The position numbers were made by a program, and so were the translations under genes. The notes under the pieces are model-generated. The model made no database searches. It had not been told where the DNA came from and saw only the letters and a program-made list of their open reading frames with translations. This document shows, in pieces, positions 7,873 to 17,034 of a stretch of 64,000 nt of DNA (the first letter of the stretch is position 1; every line of letters begins with the position of its first letter). Source of the stretch: Sporosarcina sp. FSL W8-0480 (GTDB lineage: Bacteria > Bacillota > Bacilli > Bacillales_A > Planococcaceae); NCBI RefSeq assembly GCF_037963765.1, contig NZ_CP150166.1, positions 2,611,501 through 2,675,500 of the forward strand. The letters run 5' to 3'.

Positions 7873-9081
7873 TCACAGAAGGTCTTCAAAGTCATCTTGC
7901 TTCTTTTCCTGTGAATCGGCTTCAATGATCGTTCTGTTTTTAACCGCTTCATCGATCAAAGGCTGAAAATCAAAAAAGCTTTCGTAATGATGCACCTTTT
8001 CAAGTTTTGGTTTTGTTTTCGGATTAGAAGGTGTGAAGATTGTACAGCAATCCTCATACGGTCTAATTGAAATATCGTACGTTCCAATCTTTTGAGAAAC
8101 CTCGATGATTTCAAGCTTGTCCATCGCGATAAGCGGTCTTAGGATCGGGGTCGTCGTTACTTCATTAATAGCTGTCAAACTTTCAAGCGTTTGACTGGCA
8201 ACCTGACCAAGGCTCTCCCCTGTGACAATTGCCAATGCACCGATCTCTTCCCGTACCTTATCCGCAATTTGAAGCATCATTCTTCTTGTAGTCGTCATAG
8301 ATAAATTATCAGGTACTTGTTGAACGACTGCTTGTTGCAGCTCCGTAAATGGGATTATATGAAGGCGGACAGATGCACCGAATGTGCTTAACTGTTCAGT
8401 TAAATCCATAACCTTTCTTTTTGCCAATTCACTTGTATAAGGTGGGCTTGCAAAGTGGATTGCGTCAAGCGATACACCACGCTTCATAAGTTGAAAACCC
8501 GCAACAGGACTATCAATTCCACCTGACAACATTAATAATGAATGTCCATTTGAACCGACCGGCATTCCACCAGCACCTTTATAAACTTTTGAAGTGAGGA
8601 ACGCTCCTTCTTTTCGGATGTCGACCAATAAAATGATATCCGGCTTTTTCATTTGCACGACAAGTTCCGGGAAATGGCGTAATACATGTCCTCCAATTTC
8701 TTGTTGAAGTTCTCCTGTTACTAATGGAAAGTCTTTGTCAGCGCGTTTGATCTCCACTTTAAATGTACGTCCGGCCGTTTCATCTGAACCGATTACTTCC
8801 AATGCTTTCGCCTTGATGGTTTCAATTTCCGCTTCGCATTTAGCAACGGGACTAAAAGATTGGATACCAAAAATAGCGGGTAATCTATCCATCGCTTTTT
8901 TCATGTCTTCTTGATCATCCGCGATTAAAAACATTCGATCCCGTTCGGCTTTAATACGGATTGAGCGCAGGTCGCGCATTGCAGCATGTATATTATTTTT
9001 CAATTTACGTACAAATACATTACGGTTTCGCCCTTTCAAGGACAATTCACCGTACCGTATTAAAACTTCATTCCATTCCAT
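7873..9081 (-). CDS. thiI: tRNA 4-thiouridine synthetase ThiI
   Basis: Makes 4-thiouridine in tRNA: ATP adenylates U8 and sulfur arrives as persulfide from a cysteine desulfurase. The 402-residue protein has an N-terminal ferredoxin-like region, a THUMP domain (about 60-165) and the PP-loop SGGIDSP at 186-192. The C-terminal rhodanese domain of the E. coli enzyme is absent, as in other Bacillales. It starts 3 bp after the desulfurase gene ends and must be co-transcribed with it, matching the known NifZ-ThiI partnership of B. subtilis. Confidence 0.96.
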   Translation of the reverse strand: MEWNEVLIRYGELSLKGRNRNVFVRKLKNNIHAAMRDLRSIRIKAERDRMFLIADDQEDMKKAMDRLPAIFGIQSFSPVAKCEAEIETIKAKALEVIGSDETAGRTFKVEIKRADKDFPLVTGELQQEIGGHVLRHFPELVVQMKKPDIILLVDIRKEGAFLTSKVYKGAGGMPVGSNGHSLLMLSGGIDSPVAGFQLMKRGVSLDAIHFASPPYTSELAKRKVMDLTEQLSTFGASVRLHIIPFTELQQAVVQQVPDNLSMTTTRRMMLQIADKVREEIGALAIVTGESLGQVASQTLESLTAINEVTTTPILRPLIAMDKLEIIEVSQKIGTYDISIRPYEDCCTIFTPSNPKTKPKLEKVHHYESFFDFQPLIDEAVKNRTIIEADSQEKKQDDFEDLL

Positions 9082-9084
9082 TTA

Positions 9085-10215
9085 TTAAATTCCCCTCTCA
9101 ATCAATTCCACGAATTGTCGTAAAACCTTTATGAATGTCTCTATTTCTTCTTCATTGTTAGTGTTGCCGAAACTTACACGGATGACACCGTTTTTAAAGT
9201 TTTTATCCAAATCGATTGCTTCAATGACATGACTTGCATTTTTATTTTTCGAGGAGCAGGCACTTGATGTAGAAATGATAATGCCTTGCTCTTGAAAATA
9301 ATTGATAGCGACTTCTCCTTTTATGGACTTGAACGCTAACGATAAAATATGAGGCGCAGCATTTTGTGGTGAAAGGACTTCAATAAGTTCAAATTCATCA
9401 CAGACTTCAATAATCTTATTTCTCCACTCTCTGAAATCTTTACTTTCATTATCCACTGCGCTAATCCTCATTGCTTTTGCCATGGAAACAGCATTTGGAA
9501 CAGATACCGTCCCACTTCTTAAACCATTTTCTTGCCCGCCACCGAAATTTATAGCGTTTGGTTTAATGGCTCTTTTCAAAAATAATGCGCCAGAACCTTT
9601 TAGGCCATGGATTTTATGGGCAGAAATTGTAATCGCGTCAACGCCCAATGCTTCCATACTCACTAAGAGTTTTCCAAAACTTTGTACACAATCTGAATGG
9701 AAAATGGCACGCCCCTTGTTTTTTATCAACTTGGCACATTGGGAAATCGGTTGAATCGTTCCAATTTCATTGTTTACATGCATGATGCTGACGAGGATTG
9801 TTTCTTTTTTCAACTTACTTTCCAATTCTTTCAAGGAAATCAAGCCAGACTCGTCAACCGAAAGATAATCGACCTCGAACCCTTCATTTTCCAATTGACG
9901 ACAAGCATTCATTATCGAAGGATGTTCGATCTCAGTCGTTATAATATGATTGCCCCTTGACTGATACGCGTGAGCAAGCCCAATGATTGCCAAGTTATTC
10001 GCTTCTGTTCCTCCGGATGTGATGACAACTTCTCCATCTTCGTTGTCGACAAGTGTTAGCATTTGTTCTTTTGAACGGTTTAACAAAATCTCCGCTTCCC
10101 TTCCCATTCGATGAAGAGATGCAGGATTTGCATAAAAACGCATATTCGCTGCTATAAAAGATTCAAGCACACTTTCATCCGGTTGCGTCGTTGCACTATT
10201 ATCAAAATAAATCAT
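9085..10215 (-). CDS. nifZ: Cysteine desulfurase dedicated to ThiI (NifZ/IscS-like)
   Basis: PLP enzyme of 376 residues that releases sulfur from cysteine as an enzyme-bound persulfide. The PLP Lys201 is in SAHKIHGLKG and the persulfide-carrying Cys320 in STSSACSSKNK. Class V aminotransferase features TSGGTEANN and EIEHPS are also present. No IscU, SufU or other Fe-S scaffold gene is nearby; the direct partner is thiI 3 bp downstream, so the role is tRNA thiolation. In B. subtilis braB lies between this gene and ezrA; it is missing here. Confidence 0.93.
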   Translation of the reverse strand: MIYFDNSATTQPDESVLESFIAANMRFYANPASLHRMGREAEILLNRSKEQMLTLVDNEDGEVVITSGGTEANNLAIIGLAHAYQSRGNHIITTEIEHPSIMNACRQLENEGFEVDYLSVDESGLISLKELESKLKKETILVSIMHVNNEIGTIQPISQCAKLIKNKGRAIFHSDCVQSFGKLLVSMEALGVDAITISAHKIHGLKGSGALFLKRAIKPNAINFGGGQENGLRSGTVSVPNAVSMAKAMRISAVDNESKDFREWRNKIIEVCDEFELIEVLSPQNAAPHILSLAFKSIKGEVAINYFQEQGIIISTSSACSSKNKNASHVIEAIDLDKNFKNGVIRVSFGNTNNEEEIETFIKVLRQFVELIERGI

Positions 10216-10312
10216 ATAACTACCCTTTCTATAAAAAAATATTACATGTATTAGGAAGTCCTATACCGTTGATTGAAGCGGAAATCAACTTTTTCAATTA
10301 CACATTTACGTG

Positions 10313-10346
10313 ACAAAGCCACCGTCACTAATGCCGGTGGCTTTTT
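10313..10346. terminator. Hairpin at the end of ezrA
   Basis: AAAGCCACC pairs with GGTGGCTTT around a 12-base loop, 3 bp beyond the ezrA stop codon. The T-tract is stronger on the plus strand than in the ezrA direction. Confidence 0.7.
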
Positions 10347-10348
10347 AC

Positions 10349-12043
10349 TTACACATGCTCTTTCAACATCTCTTCTATACGCTTCATCGAACCCGGCTCA
10401 ACTTCCTCAACCGCAGTCGCCGCTTCCTCTAACGCCTTCGCATAACGGAATTGCCTAAATGATTCTTCCGCCATCAACAAACGCTCATGCATCTCAGGAT
10501 TTGAAGCACGGTACCTATTTCCATACTGGATAATTCGCTCGATGAGCATTACATTTTCCAAAAGCTCCTCTACTCTACCCTTTACTTCCTCAACGACAAT
10601 CGTCGCATTTGCCAAATAGCTGTTAACGACTGCCATATTCAGAGGAACTTCCTGTAAGCTTTGGCTAACTAAATACAATTGCTCTTCCGCTTCTTCAAGA
10701 CGAGCATCCATCTCATCCGGAATCCCAGGAATGTTCCCGCGATGCAATTTCCGATCTACATTTTGCAGTTCCTTGGAGAGATTATTCAACTTGTTTCTAA
10801 CGTTATTTTCGTCAATTCGAAGGTTTTTCATACGGTTAGCGAGCCTTTCCCGTTCTTCTTCGATTCCTTCAAGTTCATCCGAGATCTCTTTTAGCTCCGT
10901 TTGCAATGATGAATAGGCGGATTCTTCATCCTGCAACAAAATGGTTAATGTCTCATAGCGCTTCTGTAAAGTTTCAAGTTTTTTCAAACTTAACTGTGGA
11001 ATTTTCGCTTCCTTTTCATCCAAACGATAACTTTGCTGAACGAACGTTGCTTCATCAGAAGTTTCCTTTGTCAATTGGGTGATGGAAGCAAGACTTTCTT
11101 CGACATCAGTAAAATATAATTCAACGTAATGTCTAGCGTTCACTTCATTTTCAAGCGCATCATAGAACGAGTCAATCCGGTCATGCATTTCCGTTACTTG
11201 CTGTCTAACTGAGTCAATTTCCAAATCAGCCATCTTGGCTAACTGCATTTCAATGCCTTCTTCAATTTCAGTCAATTGCTTTGTCAGCTCAAGATGGTTC
11301 AGTGAATACGATTGACCTTCCATTTCTCTTATCCCGTTCCGTAATTCCCTAATAGCCCCCGGTATTTTACTTTGAAGTTCAACAAGCAAAGATGGTATAT
11401 CATGCAGGAGGATGGAAAGTTGCTCTCCTTTTGCAGTAAGTGTTAACACAATTTCACGCGCCAGTAAATAATTTCCATTCGCAGTTAACTCGTCGTACTC
11501 TTGAAATTTCGGATTGAATCCCTCAAGTTCCTTTTCCAATGGTCCAACTGTCATCCCGAAGGCGTGTTGATGGGCTAAAATCGTCTTACGTGCTGAGCGA
11601 TATTGTTCACGAAGTTTCTCGATTTCAATACGGTTTTTCTCTTCGCTGCCAATCAATTCATTCAACTCATCCAAAATTTCATTTTTCTTCTTATCACATT
11701 GCCTGATTTTTTCCTGGATCTCTTTTTCAAAGATAGTTGCCTTTTTAAAACGGAACCGATCAACCATATCTTCCGCGTCAAAAAGTAAGGTATCAATTTT
11801 AGGCATATGTACGTCGATGACTTCTGTCCATTCACTACGCCACCGTTCAAACTTCTCCTCTGTTTCACCAGTCATATTCAATTGTTTAACTTTCATCATT
11901 TCTTCAAAAATCGGTTTGTTCTGGATTTGCATTTTTTCATGTTCAAGCCTGCCAATTTCCCGTATATGCTTACGCCTAAACAAAAAGGCGATACTCATAA
12001 GTACAAGTAAAACTATTATTGGAATGATGAAGTATTTCACCAT
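10349..12043 (-). CDS. ezrA: Septation ring formation regulator EzrA
   Basis: Membrane-anchored regulator of FtsZ ring assembly that prevents polar rings and acts at mid-cell division. The 564-residue protein has one N-terminal transmembrane helix (residues 4-22) followed by a long cytoplasmic spectrin-like coiled-coil region. The conserved C-terminal patch QYGNRYRASNPEMHERL, needed for mid-cell localisation in B. subtilis, is present, as is the repeat motif FRYAKALEEA. Length matches the family. It is transcribed alone, leftward, from a region shared with the divergent ytsP. Confidence 0.97.
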   Translation of the reverse strand: MVKYFIIPIIVLLVLMSIAFLFRRKHIREIGRLEHEKMQIQNKPIFEEMMKVKQLNMTGETEEKFERWRSEWTEVIDVHMPKIDTLLFDAEDMVDRFRFKKATIFEKEIQEKIRQCDKKKNEILDELNELIGSEEKNRIEIEKLREQYRSARKTILAHQHAFGMTVGPLEKELEGFNPKFQEYDELTANGNYLLAREIVLTLTAKGEQLSILLHDIPSLLVELQSKIPGAIRELRNGIREMEGQSYSLNHLELTKQLTEIEEGIEMQLAKMADLEIDSVRQQVTEMHDRIDSFYDALENEVNARHYVELYFTDVEESLASITQLTKETSDEATFVQQSYRLDEKEAKIPQLSLKKLETLQKRYETLTILLQDEESAYSSLQTELKEISDELEGIEEERERLANRMKNLRIDENNVRNKLNNLSKELQNVDRKLHRGNIPGIPDEMDARLEEAEEQLYLVSQSLQEVPLNMAVVNSYLANATIVVEEVKGRVEELLENVMLIERIIQYGNRYRASNPEMHERLLMAEESFRQFRYAKALEEAATAVEEVEPGSMKRIEEMLKEHV

Positions 12044-12164
12044 TGTGATCCCCCTATTCCGAAGTCACTTATATAAAGTTAAATAACCTAAATTTAATAT
12101 TTCAATACCGGCATATTTCTACCACTATAAAATAATATTATCTTATATAGTAACATGTTTAAAG

Positions 12165-12181
12165 TGTTTTCGTATCGAAAA
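12165..12181. promoter_or_regulatory. Inverted repeat between ezrA and ytsP
   Basis: GTTTTCG and CGAAAAC flank a 3 bp centre, a perfect 7 bp inverted repeat in the intergenic space of two divergent genes. It is not followed by a T run, so an operator is more likely than a terminator. The binding protein is unknown. Confidence 0.4.
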
Positions 12182-12230
12182 CGAACGAATTATGGGGAAA
12201 AAGGTGTTTTTCCGTCAAAATACGCGGAAT

Positions 12231-12259
12231 TTGTAGAATGCATGAAAGAAACGTATACT
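12231..12259 (+). promoter_or_regulatory. Sigma-A promoter of ytsP
   Basis: TTGTAG and TATACT are separated by 17 bp; the start codon lies 29 bp downstream of the -10 box. Confidence 0.65.
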
Positions 12260-12288
12260 TGAAGTAATATTTTTTGGGGGTGCTTTCT

Positions 12289-12771
12289 TTGTTTACTGCT
12301 ATTTCATATTCTACAAATCCGAAAGAAAGATACAGCGAGTTGGCAAGCCAGCTTGATGCTTTGCTTTCTGGTGAGCCAAACCGCTTTGCAAATTTAAGTA
12401 ATGCATCTGCTTTGTTGAATCAGTTCTTTGACCGTATCAATTGGGTAGGCTTCTATTTATTAGACGGTGAAGATGAACTTGTACTTGGACCATTCCAAGG
12501 ACTGCCTGCTTGTATTAGAATCCCTCTTGGAAAAGGAGTATGCGGAACATCAGCATTGAACCGAGAAACGATTATAGTTCCGGATGTCGACCAGTTCCCT
12601 GGCCATATCGCTTGTGATTCCGCATCTCGTTCGGAGATTGTCGTTCCGCTCATAAAGGATGGCAACTTGCTTGGAGTACTTGATATCGACAGCCCTGAGT
12701 TAGACCGTTTCAACGATGATGACCGTGAAGGTTTAGAAGAGCTTGTAAAAGTTTTAGTTAAACATATTTGA
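12289..12771 (+). CDS. ytsP: Free methionine-(R)-sulfoxide reductase (GAF domain, YtsP-like)
   Basis: GAF-fold enzyme that reduces free, not protein-bound, methionine-R-sulfoxide. The 160-residue protein keeps the three catalytic-region cysteines: Cys75 in LPACIRIP, Cys85 in GKGVCGTS and Cys109 in HIACDSAS. The start is taken as TTG 12289, six bases after GGGGGTG; an upstream in-frame TTG (12274) lies inside the ribosome-binding sequence. It converges on methionine gamma-lyase through a shared terminator. In B. subtilis ytsP lies beside dgcP and rpsD, so megL is the extra gene here. Confidence 0.92.
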   Translation: MFTAISYSTNPKERYSELASQLDALLSGEPNRFANLSNASALLNQFFDRINWVGFYLLDGEDELVLGPFQGLPACIRIPLGKGVCGTSALNRETIIVPDVDQFPGHIACDSASRSEIVVPLIKDGNLLGVLDIDSPELDRFNDDDREGLEELVKVLVKHI

Positions 12772-12812
12772 AAAAACATGGCCCGAAAAAAGCTTCGGGC
12801 CATGTTTTATTT
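12771..12812. terminator. Bidirectional terminator between ytsP and megL
   Basis: AAAACATGGCCCGAA pairs perfectly with TTCGGGCCATGTTTT around a 6-base loop, with T runs in both directions. Confidence 0.95.
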
Positions 12813-14021
12813 TGCATGCGTTGAATTGTGTTTTTCCAAAATAGTAAACGCAGATTCAAGATCGGCAATCAGATCTTCCGGATGTTCAAGTCCTACCGAT
12901 AATCGGAGTAAAGAATCCGATATCCCCATTTTGACGCGCTCTTCTTCAGGTACGGACGAATGTGTCATTGTGGCAGGATGTTGAATAAGTGTCTCAGCAT
13001 CACCAAGGCTAACAGCGATTTTTATCAATGAAAGGCTATCCATGAACAACTGGGCATCCTTTTTTCCGCCTTTCACTGTAAAGGAAATCAAACCACCGCC
13101 TGCCTTCATTTGACGTTCGGCAATTTCATATTGTGGATTCCCTTTGTCAAACGGATAAAAAATGTATTCCACTAAACGTTGCCCTTTCAAATAGTCTAAG
13201 AGCTTTTCGGCGTTGGCCGTATGTCTTTCCATTCGGACTGGCAATGTTTTCAACCCGCGGATCAATAACCATGCATCGAATGGGGACATAATTGCTCCGT
13301 AGTCCTTTTGAACGGTAAATCGAAGTTTCTCCATTTCGTCAGCATCTTTTCCGACAAGCAATCCAGCAATCACATCACCATGGCCATTAATATACTTCGT
13401 AGCACTATGGAGAACGAAATCGGCTCCAATCGTAATCGGATTTTGCAAATATGGCGAAGTGAATGTATTGTCAACAACAACACGAAGACCATGTTTCTTG
13501 GCAACCTTTACGATTAAATGCAAGTCTACCAATTCCATTGTCGGATTAATAGGTGTTTCAACGTAAATACATACCGTTTCAGGTGTAATCGCTTGTTCTA
13601 TCTCCTCTTCGGTTGTCATGCTGATCAAACTATGTGTAATATTGTATTTTTCTTTCATGATTCTTAATAAGCCAAACGTACAGCCGTATATTCCTCTTGA
13701 ACAAAGGATATGATCCCCGGCCTTTGTCAAGTGGACAAGAATGGAACTTACTGCAGCCATTCCGGAACCGAATGCAAGCGCACCTGCCCCATCCTCAAGT
13801 GCAGTCATTCTTTCTTCCAATACACGAACCGTCGGATTCCCAAGTCTTGAGTAAATATTGCCTGCCTCTTCCCCAGAAAAACGTTTTTCCCCTTGCTCCG
13901 CATGATCAAAAGAAAATGTCGATGTTTGATACAGCGGAACTGCTAGACTCCCATGATGCTTTGTATCTTCATAGCCTTCATGGATCACAAGTGTATCTTT
14001 ATGAAGCGTGTTCTTTTTCAT
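12807..14021 (-). CDS. megL: Methionine gamma-lyase
   Basis: PLP enzyme of the Cys/Met-metabolism family, 404 residues. The PLP Lys209 lies in HSATKYINGHGD and the cofactor phosphate loop is GSGMAAVSS. Cys114 in IYGCTFGLL corresponds to the cysteine diagnostic of methionine gamma-lyases (Cys116 in Pseudomonas putida), which argues against cystathionine gamma-synthase or beta-lyase. The expected reaction splits methionine into methanethiol, ammonia and 2-oxobutyrate. An 18 bp palindrome resembling a CcpA site lies just downstream of the likely promoter. It faces the methionine-sulfoxide reductase gene. Confidence 0.88.
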   Translation of the reverse strand: MKKNTLHKDTLVIHEGYEDTKHHGSLAVPLYQTSTFSFDHAEQGEKRFSGEEAGNIYSRLGNPTVRVLEERMTALEDGAGALAFGSGMAAVSSILVHLTKAGDHILCSRGIYGCTFGLLRIMKEKYNITHSLISMTTEEEIEQAITPETVCIYVETPINPTMELVDLHLIVKVAKKHGLRVVVDNTFTSPYLQNPITIGADFVLHSATKYINGHGDVIAGLLVGKDADEMEKLRFTVQKDYGAIMSPFDAWLLIRGLKTLPVRMERHTANAEKLLDYLKGQRLVEYIFYPFDKGNPQYEIAERQMKAGGGLISFTVKGGKKDAQLFMDSLSLIKIAVSLGDAETLIQHPATMTHSSVPEEERVKMGISDSLLRLSVGLEHPEDLIADLESAFTILEKHNSTHAK

Positions 14022-14041
14022 TCCATTCCCGCCTTCCCTGT

Positions 14042-14075
14042 AATGTAAGCACTTACATTCCCTTATTCAATTCTA
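14042..14075 (-). promoter_or_regulatory. megL promoter region with near-cre palindrome
   Basis: AATGTAAG-CA-CTTACATT (14042-14059) is a perfect inverted repeat. Its core TGTAAGCACTTACA differs from the CcpA cre consensus TGTAANCGNTTACA only in the central G. A TAGAAT -10 box lies at 14070-14075 on the minus strand, which puts the palindrome at about +4 to +21, a position suited to repression. Confidence 0.5.
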
Positions 14076-14101
14076 CACTTTTTAACATGAAAGAAAAAGA
14101 G

Positions 14102-14144
14102 AAAAGGAGTAACTTCAGCAAAGTCAATTTGCCGAAGCCACTCC
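14102..14144 (-). terminator. Terminator overlapping the end of dgcP
   Basis: On the minus strand GGAGT, CTTC and GCAAA pair in order with TTTGC, GAAG and ACTCC, with single mismatches between blocks, followed by TTTTC. The upstream arm lies inside the last codons of dgcP. Confidence 0.75.
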
Positions 14145-15974
14145 ATGGATGATGAATTGGTTTTTCCCATTTCCTTTTGCATGATATAAAGCTTTATCGA
14201 TTGACTGAAACAATTCGTTGAAGGAGGCACCTTCATTCGCTTGCCAATCGCCCATACCGATAGACACTGTCACACTTGGTTCTGTTATAGCCGGTATTTC
14301 CTTAACGAGTGATTCGGCAAATTCAACGCCATTGTCGAACGTTGCATCAGGTAGGAAAATTGCGATTTCCTCTCCACCCCATCTGCTTGCAAAACCTATC
14401 CCATCCACTTTTGAAATGATAAAAGATGCAATTTGCTGTAAGACAATATCGCCAATATAGTGGCCGAATGTATCATTCACCAACTTGAAGTCATCTATAT
14501 CCATCAAGAAAAATATGCCCGATTCTTCATTTTCGATTCTTGTAGCTACATATTGATCGAAATACGTTCTTGTATATAACTTAGTCAGATTATCCTTATT
14601 AACAAGATCTTGCAATTGGTCACGGAGCATGACATTCGAAATCGCCAATGAGGAATGACCAATGAGTGAACGCAGAAGCTTGAAATTATCGAATGAGAAG
14701 GAATCATCCTTATGTAAAAGGATAACAAACCCGATCATATTCTCATTATTTGTGATGGGAAGCGCTACAAGTGAAGTAAAATCAGAAATTCCATCAGCAC
14801 TTTTACTATTTACATCAAAAATTGAATCTTCCCCTTCTTTTAAACGGTCAAAGATGGATTCCACCATCTTCTTGCCTTTCTCTTTTTCAAAAAGCGGGGT
14901 ATGTGAAGCGAATTCAATTGAATCGGCTGCTTCGCCCTTTAGAGTAACGAAGGCAATTTCGTCTGGACTAAAGGATTTCATGAACTGCTCATTCAGATAG
15001 CCATACATACACTCGATGTCTAAATTGCTATTCAATTCCCTTGACGTTTCATCGACCAATTGCAAATCACTCACAAGACGGGAGGATTGCTCGTATAAGT
15101 TTGCGTTTTCAAGAGCACTACCCGCAACATTCGTTATCAATTTTACAAAGTTTTTTTGAGTAGATGTAAAGTTGGTTCCTTTGAATGCCACGATTTGCAA
15201 AACCCCATAAGTCCCTTGTCTTCCCCCAATTGGAGCATTCATCAAGGTGCCATTAAGATCTTCAGCGTTTTTCTCGATCGTTAAATCACCTGATAAAAAT
15301 GCGTCCACAGCGGAAGCACGTTCATTCATATAATCGAATAACCGATAACCCTTTGTCTCATCCTTATACCCCTGAGAGAGCAAGAGTTGCACTTCATATC
15401 CGGAAAACGACTTGAGCACCGTTCTCATCATTTCCTCGATGATCACATCGCTGTCCATTGTCGAATTAAAATGCTCCGTCACTTCAAACAAACGTCTATA
15501 CATTGACTCATTGGCAGAAAGCTGATGAACTTTCACAACTTGACCGACAAAAGTGCCAAGTACCTTCTTTATATCCTTCAAATAAGGTGATTCAGCAAAA
15601 GCATGCCATTTGTCAGTAGCTGTAAAGATTAGTGCAGCAAGCGGATTAAGCCGATTATCACGAATAATAAGTGAATCCTCATTTATGTCACCCGTATGGG
15701 CCAATAGCATAATATTAACAATAGGCTGATCCTTTGATGAACGAATTCCACTCGTGGATTTGCTCTCCTCATCCAAAACTTCCCCTTCTATCAATGGGAT
15801 AAATCGATTATTATCATATAAAAGTATATCCGCATTCTTAATTTCAAAATGACTCATGAACATTTTTTTGCATTCATGAAGCATTTCTTCCATTGATAGT
15901 TCATCAACTTTACTTGAAAATAAATCGAAAACATCACATTTCATTTCAATAAGCGTAAGTTCATGATTATACAT
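14124..15974 (-). CDS. dgcP: Diguanylate cyclase with GAF domains (DgcP-like)
   Basis: Makes cyclic di-GMP from two GTP. The 616-residue soluble protein has an N-terminal region, GAF-like domains at about 150-295 and 310-450, and a C-terminal GGDEF domain with the active motif RWGGEEI at 531-537 and upstream DNLTKLYTR and MDIDDFK motifs. The RxxD inhibitory site normally five residues before the motif is absent (GIGF there), so product inhibition at that site is unlikely. Position beside rpsD matches B. subtilis dgcP (ytrP). GAGGGGA precedes ATG 15974. Confidence 0.93.
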   Translation of the reverse strand: MYNHELTLIEMKCDVFDLFSSKVDELSMEEMLHECKKMFMSHFEIKNADILLYDNNRFIPLIEGEVLDEESKSTSGIRSSKDQPIVNIMLLAHTGDINEDSLIIRDNRLNPLAALIFTATDKWHAFAESPYLKDIKKVLGTFVGQVVKVHQLSANESMYRRLFEVTEHFNSTMDSDVIIEEMMRTVLKSFSGYEVQLLLSQGYKDETKGYRLFDYMNERASAVDAFLSGDLTIEKNAEDLNGTLMNAPIGGRQGTYGVLQIVAFKGTNFTSTQKNFVKLITNVAGSALENANLYEQSSRLVSDLQLVDETSRELNSNLDIECMYGYLNEQFMKSFSPDEIAFVTLKGEAADSIEFASHTPLFEKEKGKKMVESIFDRLKEGEDSIFDVNSKSADGISDFTSLVALPITNNENMIGFVILLHKDDSFSFDNFKLLRSLIGHSSLAISNVMLRDQLQDLVNKDNLTKLYTRTYFDQYVATRIENEESGIFFLMDIDDFKLVNDTFGHYIGDIVLQQIASFIISKVDGIGFASRWGGEEIAIFLPDATFDNGVEFAESLVKEIPAITEPSVTVSIGMGDWQANEGASFNELFQSIDKALYHAKGNGKNQFIIHGVASAN

Positions 15975-16086
15975 ACTATCCCCTCATCTACAGTCCACCG
16001 ATATCTATACATCTATTGTAATTCAACGAATACTTATTAACCAGTGTTTACTATTGGTTTTACTAACATTAACGAAGGAAAATAAC

Positions 16087-16115
16087 TTGACTGTCATTCT
16101 TATAATTGTTAAGAT
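16087..16115 (+). promoter_or_regulatory. Sigma-A promoter of rpsD
   Basis: TTGACT and TAAGAT are separated by 17 bp, about 190 bp upstream of the rpsD start codon, leaving a long untranslated leader. Confidence 0.7.
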
Positions 16116-16305
16116 GGAACTTGTGTAAAATAGTTGCAGCAGTTGTATGATTCATGCTGTCCAGTCTATTCCTTTAACAAAGGTGCATCGTGTAACCTTG
16201 AGGCTGCTGAGGCGAGGATGCAAGATAATAGAATGGCACAAGGATTGGATACATCTGGTTCTTATTTTACAACAAAATAAAACCAAATTAGAGGAGGAGT
16301 CTCTC
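16116..16305 (+). promoter_or_regulatory. rpsD leader, probable S4 autoregulatory RNA
   Basis: About 180 nt of untranslated, structured sequence precede rpsD (for example GTAACCTTGAGGCTGCTGAGG near 16191). In B. subtilis the rpsD leader binds S4 and represses translation, and the position and length fit. The reading frame upstream of ATG 16306 is open to 16147, but its residues do not resemble S4, so this is leader and not coding sequence. Confidence 0.65.
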
Positions 16306-16908
16306 ATGGCTCGTTATACAGGTCCATCTTGGAAACTTTCCCGTCGTCTTGGCGTTTCGTTGAGCGGTACAGGAAAAGAAATCGAAAAACGCCCTTACGC
16401 ACCAGGACAACACGGTCCTACACAACGTAAAAAACTTTCCGAATACGGATTGCAATTACAAGAAAAACAAAAACTTCGTTTCATGTACGGCGTAAACGAA
16501 CGCCAGTTCAAAACGATCTTCAACAAAGCTGGTAAAATGCAAGGTAAACACGGTGAAAACTTCATGATCCTTCTTGAAACTCGCCTTGACAACCTAGTAT
16601 ACCGCATGGGTCTTGCACGTACTCGTCGTGCAGCACGCCAACTTGTTAACCACGGTCACATCTTGGTTGACGGCAAACGCGTTGACATCCCATCTTACAG
16701 CGTAAAACCTGGACAAGAGATCTCTCTTCGTGAAAAATCTCAAAACCTTACAGCAGTAAACGAAGCTCTTGAAGTGAACAACTATGTTCCTGAGTACGTT
16801 ACATTCAATGCTGACACTAAAGTTGGTTCATTCGTACGTCTACCTGAGCGTAGCGAACTTGCAGCTGAAATTAACGAAGCTCTTATCGTTGAGTTCTACT
16901 CTCGTTAA
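16306..16908 (+). CDS. rpsD: 30S ribosomal protein S4
   Basis: Primary 16S rRNA-binding protein that nucleates 30S assembly. The 200-residue protein begins [16 protein letters not shown], typical of Firmicutes S4, and carries an S4 RNA-binding domain (about 90-155, [20 protein letters not shown]). The zinc-binding cysteines of the alternative S4 paralogue are absent. GAGGAGGAG precedes ATG 16306. Codon use is biased towards highly expressed codons, unlike the neighbouring lipoprotein. Confidence 0.98.
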   Translation: MARYTGPSWKLSRRLGVSLSGTGKEIEKRPYAPGQHGPTQRKKLSEYGLQLQEKQKLRFMYGVNERQFKTIFNKAGKMQGKHGENFMILLETRLDNLVYRMGLARTRRAARQLVNHGHILVDGKRVDIPSYSVKPGQEISLREKSQNLTAVNEALEVNNYVPEYVTFNADTKVGSFVRLPERSELAAEINEALIVEFYSR

Positions 16909-16922
16909 TATTATGCTTATCA

Positions 16923-16970
16923 AACCCTTGAAATGTTGTTATATCAACGTTTCAAGGGTTTTTTCTTTTT
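16923..16970 (+). terminator. rpsD terminator
   Basis: AACCCTTGAAA pairs with TTTCAAGGGTT and is followed by TTTTTCTTTTT. Confidence 0.93.
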
Positions 16971-17034
16971 GTCTATTTTGTTGTGTTAAAATTATCATTA
17001 CATTATAATTTGGAAATAGATTGGAGGTGTTGAT

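Noticed and set aside
16147..16305. N-terminal extension of rpsD
   Set aside because: The frame is open but the residues do not resemble S4, while ATG 16306 has a strong ribosome-binding site and the conserved start.
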